64,000 nucleotides of DNA, taken from positions 938,501-1,002,500 of the forward strand of contig JADJBB010000025.1 in assembly GCA_016703965.1 (NCBI GenBank). Direction: 5' to 3'. A program made the position numbers and the translations under genes. Under the pieces are notes generated by a model. That model did no database searches, had not been told where the DNA came from, and worked only from the letters and a program-made list of their open reading frames with translations. Positions 26,969 through 33,690 of the stretch are shown here, one piece after another. Each line of letters opens with the position of its first letter. The stretch's first letter is position 1. Source of the stretch: Acidobacteriota bacterium (GTDB taxonomy: Bacteria; Acidobacteriota; Blastocatellia; Pyrinomonadales; Pyrinomonadaceae).

Positions 26969-27937
26969 TTACAGCCCACTCCTCACCACATCATGCAATC
27001 TAAGCAATCCGACGCAGATCCCATGACCATCCACGACGGGCAAGACCGAGATCTGCGAAGGGCGGTCTTCCATTATTCTAAGTGCTTCGAAAGCAAGCAT
27101 TTCCGGCGAGCCTGCGATCGGGGAATGCGTCATCATATCTTCGGCTGTCAGCGACGAAAAGTTGTCGGGTGAGGTGCGTTCGATCGTTCGGCGCAGATCG
27201 CCGTCGGTGACGATGCCGAGCAATTCCCCATTTTCTTCGACTATATTCACGGCTCCAAGTGCGTGGGTTGAAATGGCTTTGACGACCTCAAGCCAGCCTG
27301 AGTTAGGCGAAATGTTTGGGCTAGGATGCATTAAGTCGGAGACTTTTAACGTCAAGCGTTTGCCGAGACGTCCCGCGGGATGATTTGCCGCAAAATCTTC
27401 CTGCGTAAGGCCTTTTGATTCCATCAGAGCCATTGCAACCGCATCGCCGATCGCGAGAGCGACGGTTGTCGAGGCCGTCGGTGCGAGGTTCAGCGGACAC
27501 GCTTCTTTATCGACCGAGCCATCTAGAACAACATCAGACCCGCGTGCAAGCGTGGAATTTACATTCCCGACGATCGAAATGATAGACGAACCACGCTGTC
27601 GCAGCGAAGGCAGGATCGCGAGGACCTCATCCGTCTCGCCCGAATTGCTCAGGGCGATCACTACATCGTCACCCGTGACAACGCCAAGTCCGCCGTGCAG
27701 AGCATCCGAGGGATGAACATAGATCGCCATCATTCCCGTGCTGGTCATCGTCTGCGCGATCTTTTGCGCGATCACGCCGGATTTGCCAACGCCGACGACG
27801 ACGGCCTTGCCCTGACACGCCAGCAATATTTCAAGAGCTTTTTCGACACTCGCTCGGTCGAGATTTGCCGAGGCATTGCTGATCGCATCGGCCTCGATTC
27901 TCAGGATCTCAACAACCTTTTCGTACGTGTTTATCAC
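26969..27937 (-). CDS. KpsF/GutQ family sugar-phosphate isomerase (arabinose-5-phosphate isomerase)
   Basis: This 322-residue enzyme has an N-terminal SIS domain (about 25-165), with GKAVVVGVGKSGVIAQKIAQT, HPSDALHGGLG and ALSNSGETDE. A pair of CBS domains follows (about 195-320). Such KdsD-type enzymes convert ribulose-5-phosphate to arabinose-5-phosphate for Kdo synthesis in LPS. The start is taken as GTG at 27937, which overlaps by one base the TAG stop of the upstream gene (TAGTG) and begins MINTYEKVVEIL. The longer frame upstream is only that neighbour's sequence in another frame. Whether it is the LPS or a capsule paralogue is not determined. Confidence 0.9.
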   Translation of the reverse strand: MINTYEKVVEILRIEADAISNASANLDRASVEKALEILLACQGKAVVVGVGKSGVIAQKIAQTMTSTGMMAIYVHPSDALHGGLGVVTGDDVVIALSNSGETDEVLAILPSLRQRGSSIISIVGNVNSTLARGSDVVLDGSVDKEACPLNLAPTASTTVALAIGDAVAMALMESKGLTQEDFAANHPAGRLGKRLTLKVSDLMHPSPNISPNSGWLEVVKAISTHALGAVNIVEENGELLGIVTDGDLRRTIERTSPDNFSSLTAEDMMTHSPIAGSPEMLAFEALRIMEDRPSQISVLPVVDGHGICVGLLRLHDVVRSGL

Positions 27938-28785
27938 TAGTTTATTGCCGGTGGAACTGGCTTGAAGATGTCTAAAACGATACGCCAACGGCCGTTTATC
28001 AGCTTCCAGATCTGCATCACGTTCCCGCGTTCGATGGCCTTTCCGTCCACCATTTTTGTGTAAGTATTTGTATTATACGCAAGGTCTGCCGAGCCGAAGA
28101 ACGAACTCCGTTTCGGCATCACAAACGTCGCCTTTTCGCTTTTCAACGTCGAGACCAACGCCTTTTTCCCGACGATGGGAGCCATATCTTCGCGAAATGC
28201 CCGAACGTCATATACGGCATACATTTCGTACGCTTTGCCGATGCCTTTCTCAGCCATGGCGGTGAAAAAGCCGTTAGCATTGTCCCCGGCCGAGCTGTTC
28301 TTTTCGTTCAGATCTTTTTGCTTATTCGCAGCGGTTACCCAATCGCTCGAATATTGTTCCGGCTTTTTGTGTCCGACACCGATATCGATGACAAACTTGT
28401 ATTCCCCATCCGGCTGTCGCAGCCAAACGGTGATGAATTCGCCAAAAGCTCCCGGTTCATCGCCCTTGCCCTTCGCCCGAAATTCCCAGTTCCCAGTCGT
28501 GTAGCCGAGAATCCCGTTTGCCGAAATATCGGCATAATTTGGAGCCCAGCTTAGCAATCCGTTACCAGGCCCGCGACTGTTCCAATGCTCTTTCGCGTTT
28601 ACCTTTTCAGGCAAAAATAGCAGAGCATCGCTTGCAGAGAACTCCAAAAACGCCGCTTTCGTGCCGTTTTCCTCAGCAAATTTGGCAAAAGCGTGTTCCG
28701 TATCCACGATCTTTTGCACATCCGCCTGGGCAGATGCTGCGAAGATAGAAATGAGAACAATAAAGATGCCGACGATAACTTTCAT
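27937..28785 (-). CDS. Secreted SnoaL/DUF4440-like protein
   Basis: This 282-residue protein has a signal peptide (MKVIVGIFIVLISIFAASAQA). Two NTF2-like units follow, each with the pattern seen in DUF4440/SnoaL proteins: one around HAFAKFAEENGTKAAFLEF, and one ending with GNVMQIWKLINGRWRIVLDIF. Such cone-shaped pockets bind small molecules or hydrolyse them; no function can be assigned. The start at 28785 is chosen for the signal peptide; a longer frame adds 22 unlike residues. TAATAT lies seven bases upstream of it on the minus strand. Its stop overlaps the isomerase start, so the two genes are translationally coupled. Confidence 0.78.
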   Translation of the reverse strand: MKVIVGIFIVLISIFAASAQADVQKIVDTEHAFAKFAEENGTKAAFLEFSASDALLFLPEKVNAKEHWNSRGPGNGLLSWAPNYADISANGILGYTTGNWEFRAKGKGDEPGAFGEFITVWLRQPDGEYKFVIDIGVGHKKPEQYSSDWVTAANKQKDLNEKNSSAGDNANGFFTAMAEKGIGKAYEMYAVYDVRAFREDMAPIVGKKALVSTLKSEKATFVMPKRSSFFGSADLAYNTNTYTKMVDGKAIERGNVMQIWKLINGRWRIVLDIFKPVPPAIN

Positions 28786-28870
28786 CGAAGCAATATTACC
28801 ACACGAGCTTCGGTCGTTTAGAAGACAGTCTGCTCGAAACTGGCGGAGCATACTTTCAGGCGGGACGGTG

Positions 28871-28876
28871 TAAAAT
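28871..28876 (+). promoter_or_regulatory. -10 box directly before exonuclease gene
   Basis: TAAAAT, preceded by GTG, ends six bases before the ATG at 28883. There is no ribosome binding site, so transcription would start at or next to the ATG. Confidence 0.45.
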
Positions 28877-28882
28877 ATCGAT

Positions 28883-29914
28883 ATGAAAAAAGGCAGCCTG
28901 ATCTCGCTGACACCGCGAGGCTTGTATTGTGAAAAAGGCGATTTCTACGTCGATCCGTGGTTGCCGGTCGACCGTGCAGTCGTCACGCACGCACACGCGG
29001 ATCATGCATATCGCGGCAGCAAGAACTACCTCGTCGCCGCCGAAGGCGAGTCCCTAGCCCGCATTCGCCTCGATCCGGAATCAACGATCACAGGGCAGAA
29101 ATACGGCGAAATCAGTGATATCAACGGCGTAAATGTCTCATTTCACCCCGCCGGGCACATCCTCGGCTCAGCTCAGGTGCGGGTGGAATACAAGGGTGAG
29201 GTATGGGTCGTTTCGGGCGATTATAAGCTGACGCCGGATGCGACGTGTGCACCGTTCGAGCCTGTTAAGTGCAACTATTTCATCACCGAAGCCACATTCG
29301 GCCTGCCGATCTACCGCTGGCCTTCGCCCAGGAAAGTATTCGCCGAGATCGATGAATGGTGGCTGCGAAATCGCGAGAACGGGAAAGCATCGGTCGTCTT
29401 TGCCTACTCGCTCGGCAAAGCCCAACGCATCCTGAACGGCGTGGATCGCTCGATCGGCCCGATCTTCACACACGGCTCCGTCGAACGCCTCACGCAAGCC
29501 TATCGCGAATCGGGCATCGATCTGCCCAACACGACCTACGTCGGCAATGTCACCGACAAAAAAGAATTTGCCGGTTCTCTGATCGTCGCCCCGCCGTCGG
29601 CACAAATGTCCACGTGGCTGAAACGCTTCGGCCCCCAATCGACCGGCTTTTCCTCCGGCTGGATGATGGTTCGCGGCGCGAGACGCCAACGAGCCGTCGA
29701 CCGAGGCTTCGTACTCAGCGACCACGCCGACTGGCCCGAACTAATGACCGCGATCACATCAAGCGAAGCGGACACCGTCTACGTGACGCATGGATTTTCT
29801 GAAGAAGTTGTCCGCTGGCTCAACGAAACCGGAATGAATGCCGAGCCGCTGAAAACCAAGTTCGTCGGAGATGCGGCGGACGAGGGCGTTTTAACCGCAG
29901 ATGAACCCGGATGA
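28883..29914 (+). CDS. Ligase-associated DNA exonuclease (metallo-beta-lactamase fold)
   Basis: This 343-residue protein is of the putative exonuclease family found beside bacterial ATP-dependent DNA ligases (TIGR04122 type). The metal motif THAHADH (about residues 35-41) and later FHPAGHILGSAQ, VSGDYK and LSDHADW define the MBL/beta-CASP-like fold. It should trim DNA ends before ligation. The ligase gene follows 107 bases downstream on the same strand, separated only by a palindromic repeat. The last seven codons (LTADEPG) and the stop come from the left arm of that repeat, so the natural C-terminus may have been replaced. Confidence 0.88.
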   Translation: MKKGSLISLTPRGLYCEKGDFYVDPWLPVDRAVVTHAHADHAYRGSKNYLVAAEGESLARIRLDPESTITGQKYGEISDINGVNVSFHPAGHILGSAQVRVEYKGEVWVVSGDYKLTPDATCAPFEPVKCNYFITEATFGLPIYRWPSPRKVFAEIDEWWLRNRENGKASVVFAYSLGKAQRILNGVDRSIGPIFTHGSVERLTQAYRESGIDLPNTTYVGNVTDKKEFAGSLIVAPPSAQMSTWLKRFGPQSTGFSSGWMMVRGARRQRAVDRGFVLSDHADWPELMTAITSSEADTVYVTHGFSEEVVRWLNETGMNAEPLKTKFVGDAADEGVLTADEPG

Positions 29915-29997
29915 ACACAGATAAGAAAATGATTAGGACAACTACGACAGATTTATCTTGGTTTTATCCGTGTTCATCTGCGTCCATCTGCGGTTAA
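29891..29997. repeat. Palindromic repeat of ATGAACACGGAT type
   Basis: The left arm begins TTAACCGCAGATG (29891-29903) and the right arm ends CATCTGCGGTTAA (29985-29997). Pairing continues through GGATGAACACAGATAA against TTATCCGTGTTCATC, about 33 bp with few mismatches. It overlaps the 3' end of the exonuclease gene and supplies its stop codon. Confidence 0.75.
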
Positions 29998-30020
29998 TTT
30001 TCTTCTGACTTCACACGATC

Positions 30021-31637
30021 ATGAAACTTTTCACCGACCTCTACGTCGAACTCGACCAGACCAACAAGACCAATGAAAAGGTCGAGGCGATGAGGTTTTA
30101 TTTTGAGCGCGCCTGTCCGCATGATGCCGCTTGGGCGTTGTATTTTCTGTCGGGTAGAAAGCCCCGGCAGATCGTGCCTTCTAAAAAATTGCGCGAATGG
30201 TCGCTTGAGCTGTCCGGCATTCCTGAATGGCTCTTCATGGAATCACGGGACACGGTCGGCGACAGTGCCGAAACGATGGCTCTGCTGCTCCCCAACATCG
30301 CCGAAATGGACGACACGCCGCTCCACGTACTGGTCGAAGACCAATTGCTTCCGCTCAGATCTTCGGATGACGAAACACAAAAACAAGCCGTCACCGAAGC
30401 CTGGTCGCGGATGAACTACTCGCAGCGTCTCGTCTACAACAAACTGATCACCGGAGCATTTCGCGTCGGCGTTTCTCAGCTTTTGGTCACGCGTGCTTTG
30501 TCCCAGGTTTCCGAACTTCCGACCGACGTGATCGCGATGCGTCTGATGGGCGAATGGACGCCGAGTGCCATATTTTTCACCGAACTCCTCAACCCGGAAC
30601 TCGACACCGACGAAACGCCGATCGCACGTCCGTTTCCATTTCACCTGGCACACCAAGCCGATTTCCCGATCGAAGATCTGGGCAATGTCTCCGACTGGGA
30701 AGCCGAGTGGAAATGGGACGGCATCCGGGCACAAGTCATCAAACGTGCCGACGAAGTTTTCATCTGGTCACGCGGCGAAGACCTGATGACCGAGCGTTTC
30801 CCCGAGATCGAAAACGCCGCCCGGGATCTGCCGAACGGAACAGTAATCGACGGCGAAATTCTGCCGTGGCTAGATGGCCGAGTACTGCCATTTACCGAAC
30901 TGCAGAAACGCATCGGCCGCAAAAATCTGTCCGCAAAGATCCTGACCGAACTGCACGTGATCCTGCAAACCTATGATCTGCTCGAATACGAAGGCCGCGA
31001 CATTCGTACATTCGACTTCAAAACACGGCGTGAATTGCTCGAGAAAACGATCGCCGAACTCGCGTCAGAAACGATCCGCCTAACCGATCCCGTCGCAGCG
31101 GCGAGTTGGGAAGACCTAGCCAAAATAAGAGAACAAAGCCGCTCGCTCGGCGTCGAGGGCTTTATGCTCAAACAGCGAAGTTCACCCTACCGAGTCGGCC
31201 GCCATCGCGGCGATTGGTGGAAATGGAAGATAGACCCGCTCACTATCGACTGCGTCCTGATCTACGCCCAAAAAGGCTCGGGCAAACGATCTAACCTGTT
31301 TACCGACTACACTTTCGCCGTCTGGAAAGGCGATGAACTCGTCCCGTTCGCCAAAGCCTATTCCGGCCTGACCGATGCGGAAATAAGAAAGGTCGACAGG
31401 TTTATTAGAGATAATACCGTTGAGACATTCGGCCCGGTGCGAAGCGTTAAACCCGAACTGGTGTTTGAACTCGCATTCGAAGCGATACAACGTTCGACCC
31501 GGCATAAATCAGGTGTCGCCGTGAGGTTTCCCCGCATCTCGCGCTGGCGTGAGGATAAAACGATCAAAGATGCCGATTCGCTCGGGACGATACACGAGAT
31601 GCTCGATGCTTTTTCTAAGGGGGGAAAATCTGCATAA
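30021..31637 (+). CDS. ATP-dependent DNA ligase
   Basis: This 538-residue ligase has the all-helical DNA-binding N-terminal domain (about 1-190), the adenylation domain and an OB-fold domain. The adenylated Lys is in EWKWDGIRAQV (motif I, about residue 233). Later motifs include DGEILPW (III), EGFMLKQRSSPY (IV) and WWKWKIDPL (V). It fits the PP_1105-type ligase family that occurs with an Lhr-like helicase, an exonuclease and a phosphoesterase. Only the exonuclease is here. A role in DNA end repair is likely from that association; replication is normally served by an NAD-dependent ligase. Confidence 0.92.
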   Translation: MKLFTDLYVELDQTNKTNEKVEAMRFYFERACPHDAAWALYFLSGRKPRQIVPSKKLREWSLELSGIPEWLFMESRDTVGDSAETMALLLPNIAEMDDTPLHVLVEDQLLPLRSSDDETQKQAVTEAWSRMNYSQRLVYNKLITGAFRVGVSQLLVTRALSQVSELPTDVIAMRLMGEWTPSAIFFTELLNPELDTDETPIARPFPFHLAHQADFPIEDLGNVSDWEAEWKWDGIRAQVIKRADEVFIWSRGEDLMTERFPEIENAARDLPNGTVIDGEILPWLDGRVLPFTELQKRIGRKNLSAKILTELHVILQTYDLLEYEGRDIRTFDFKTRRELLEKTIAELASETIRLTDPVAAASWEDLAKIREQSRSLGVEGFMLKQRSSPYRVGRHRGDWWKWKIDPLTIDCVLIYAQKGSGKRSNLFTDYTFAVWKGDELVPFAKAYSGLTDAEIRKVDRFIRDNTVETFGPVRSVKPELVFELAFEAIQRSTRHKSGVAVRFPRISRWREDKTIKDADSLGTIHEMLDAFSKGGKSA

Positions 31638-31708
31638 AAAGGCCGACTCTTTTTGTGAACTTTTGGTTTTTTTACTTTATGCCTAACTTTACCAAAAAAT
31701 CCGGCATG

Positions 31709-31734
31709 AAAAGTGTGAATCGATTCACACTTTT
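31709..31734. promoter_or_regulatory. Perfect 26-bp palindrome (operator-like) upstream of uvrC-like gene
   Basis: The 26 bases are perfectly self-complementary around the core TGTGAATCGATTCACA, with AAAAG and CTTTT at the ends. A matching core TGTGAATCGTTTCACA lies at 61166-61181. A dimeric regulator site or a hairpin is possible; no T-run of terminator length follows. Confidence 0.6.
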
Positions 31735-31859
31735 CTCTAGTTCAGTGTTAAGACCTCGATAAATACTGGGTCGGAGTGGATCTTGATATTCCAGCCCCGC
31801 ACAAATCCGACGATCGATTGGTAGAGTAAAAGCAGCTCTATTTGAGCGACTTTTGCGGG

Positions 31860-31899
31860 TTTGGTAGAGGTATTTGGGAGATTGGTCGAACGTATGCAG
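31860..31899 (+). promoter_or_regulatory. Conserved block TTTGGTAGAG...ATTGGTC.AACGT, copy 1
   Basis: TTTGGTAGAG (31860-31869) is followed by ATTGGTCGAACG. The same words recur in the same order and spacing at 61312. In both places the block starts 146 bases after TGTGAATCG. It precedes the uvrC-like start by about 45 bases. Confidence 0.5.
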
Positions 31900-31936
31900 A
31901 ACAATTTGAACTGCTCGCGAAAACGATCTTGAATAT

Positions 31937-33499
31937 ATGAAAAACGACCGTCCCGTTTCTGACATCACCGACCTTGCCGGGAATCGATATCCGCATTTGA
32001 AACTAACTGCGGAACGTTTCCCGCGCCTGCTCGCGACTCGGCGGATCGAGGAAGATGGAGACGAATATTTCGGGGCGTTCCTCACGAAAACGGCGGTCCG
32101 CATTCTTATCGATCTGCTCAACAAAAACTTTCGCCTCCGAAGCTGCGAGATCGATATTGACGGCTCATTCCCGATGCCCTGCACGCAGTTCTATCGCCGC
32201 AGGTGCGCAGCCCCGTGCGTGGCGAGCCTTTGTTCCGAAGCCGAATATACCGAAATCGTCGGCCTCGTCCGCTTTGTGCTCCATAACAACCAAGTACTCT
32301 TTCACAAAGCTATCGGCACGATCATCGAGCGCTATTCCAACGAACTGGAATTCGAAGAAGCAGCCCGATACCGCGATATGGCTCTCGCTATCGACAAATT
32401 CTGGGCAAGTGACCGCATTCAGGTTTGGCTCGACGACACGGTTGATACCTTCGCCGTCGAAGATACGCCGCAAGGCACGGCGATCTATCTCGTCTCACAC
32501 CGCAATCGTCGCGTGCTCGCCCGCAAAGTATTCGCCATCGATCGCGAAGATTACGAAACCTCGGACGAGGCCCTAGCCCGAATCATTGATTCGTTTTATC
32601 TTTTTCATCTACCAAGAGAGATCCGCGTTTCGCGAGATTTTCACGGTCGCAAGGCACTCGAATGGCGCCTGTCGGACCGCCTTGATCGGCACGCAAAGAT
32701 TACCGTCGTAAACCCCAAAACCAAAGGGATCAACGCTTACCGCGGCCTGATGCTGAGCCACGACGAACACGAACTCGACAAAGCAAAGCCGCTTGCATCA
32801 GCTGAGATCATTTCGGCGAAACTGCGCAGAATATTCGATCTCGAATCGCGGCCGATGCGGATCGAGGCATTTGATGTTGCTCACATTTCGGGGACAGGCT
32901 TCGTCGCGGCTTCGGCGGTTTGGGTGAATGGGCGGTTTGTGTCTGAGGAATACAAAATTCAGATCTCAGATCTGAGATCTGAAATTTCCGTGCTTGCTGC
33001 ATCGGTTCGATTGGCTCTGACAGAATGCAGGGACGCCTCTGTTGCGTCGGTACCACCTGCGGTAGCGGGTGGGGTCTCGGCTCCAGGCTTCAAGTCCCCG
33101 CCAGCTACCGCAGGCGGTACTGACCCGATCCGACCAGATCTGATCGTCCTCGACGGGGGTAAGCCTCAGCTCAATGCGGTCCTGGCGGTGGTTGCCGACA
33201 TACCGAACCGTCCGCCTATCATCGCCGCAGTAAAACCAGCGGGCAAGCATTCCTCGATCGCCGCCTTCCTGACCGAGGACGGCGGATCGGTTGCTTTCGA
33301 CGTGGAATCACCAGCACACAATATGCTCCTTTTATTGCGCGACGAAGCCCACAGCCTTGCGAACAGGATCCATCGCGATTACCGCGAAATGAAACCATTC
33401 TACGAAGCCGCAGGCCACGAAGAACCTCTAAGTGTCCCTATCAGTTTACACGCCCAAAACGGCGGGGCGGAGGATCTGATACCGATCGAAAGTCGCTGA
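31937..33499 (+). CDS. UvrC homologue lacking GIY-YIG and HhH domains, with inserted palindromes
   Basis: This 520-residue protein matches the middle and endonuclease parts of excinuclease subunit UvrC. It begins where the GIY-YIG domain of UvrC normally ends (YPHLKLTAERFPRLLATRRI). It then has the Cys region PCTQFYRRRCAAPCV and a UVR motif (LEFEEAARYRDMA). The RNase H-like domain has candidate catalytic Asp313 (FDVAHISG), Asp406 (VLDGG) and His472 (RDEAH). The C-terminal helix-hairpin-helix pair is absent; UvrC is usually about 600 residues. Two insertions lie between the Asp residues: a perfect palindrome (SDLRSE peptide) and a 79-bp element (residues about 370-396). An in-frame TGA just upstream supports the start. 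It is probably a UvrC-like paralogue. Confidence 0.82.
   Translation: MKNDRPVSDITDLAGNRYPHLKLTAERFPRLLATRRIEEDGDEYFGAFLTKTAVRILIDLLNKNFRLRSCEIDIDGSFPMPCTQFYRRRCAAPCVASLCSEAEYTEIVGLVRFVLHNNQVLFHKAIGTIIERYSNELEFEEAARYRDMALAIDKFWASDRIQVWLDDTVDTFAVEDTPQGTAIYLVSHRNRRVLARKVFAIDREDYETSDEALARIIDSFYLFHLPREIRVSRDFHGRKALEWRLSDRLDRHAKITVVNPKTKGINAYRGLMLSHDEHELDKAKPLASAEIISAKLRRIFDLESRPMRIEAFDVAHISGTGFVAASAVWVNGRFVSEEYKIQISDLRSEISVLAASVRLALTECRDASVASVPPAVAGGVSAPGFKSPPATAGGTDPIRPDLIVLDGGKPQLNAVLAVVADIPNRPPIIAAVKPAGKHSSIAAFLTEDGGSVAFDVESPAHNMLLLLRDEAHSLANRIHRDYREMKPFYEAAGHEEPLSVPISLHAQNGGAEDLIPIESR
32958..32983. repeat. Perfect 26-bp palindrome within uvrC-like gene
   Basis: A perfect palindrome built from AGATCTCAGATCTGAGATCT lies in frame and encodes QISDLRSEI. 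It sits between the first two catalytic Asp codons, in a stretch not found in ordinary UvrC. Confidence 0.65.
33046..33124 (+). repeat. In-frame palindromic element, copy in uvrC-like gene
   Basis: The arms start GTCGGTACCACCTGCGGTAG and end with a near-complement (CAGGCGGTACTGAC); about 29 bases pair with few mismatches. It is translated as SVPPAVAGG, eight variable residues, then PPATAGGT. A copy of the same 79-bp length, orientation and frame lies in the alpha-2-macroglobulin gene (35551-35629). The first 29 bases are identical. Confidence 0.85.
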
Positions 33500-33622
33500 T
33501 TTCGCGGCTATGCCGCTCTATTTGCGGCGAAGCTATGCTTCGCCGGATGCCTCAAAATTATTCTTGCGGCTGTGCCGCCGCTCTTCGATTTGCAAAAGAG
33601 CCGCGGCATAGCCGCAAAGCGT
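33500..33622. repeat. Palindromic repeat immediately after uvrC-like stop
   Basis: TTCGCGGCTATGCCGCTC (from 33501) pairs with GAGCCGCGGCATAGCCGCAA (up to about 33617). Inner inverted segments (GCGGCGAAGC and similar) add to it. It starts at the base after the TGA stop and separates two convergent genes. Confidence 0.65.
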
Positions 33623-33690
33623 TAACTCGATCACACGGAAAAGCACAGCCTTTCCGCAAATAGATGGGCCTAGCCCAAAAACGACGGCTC

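Noticed and set aside
31672..32184. A 170-codon leftward open frame upstream of and overlapping the uvrC-like gene
   Set aside because: No ribosome binding site or family motif; it covers the conserved palindrome and block 31709-31899 and runs antisense to the uvrC-like gene.
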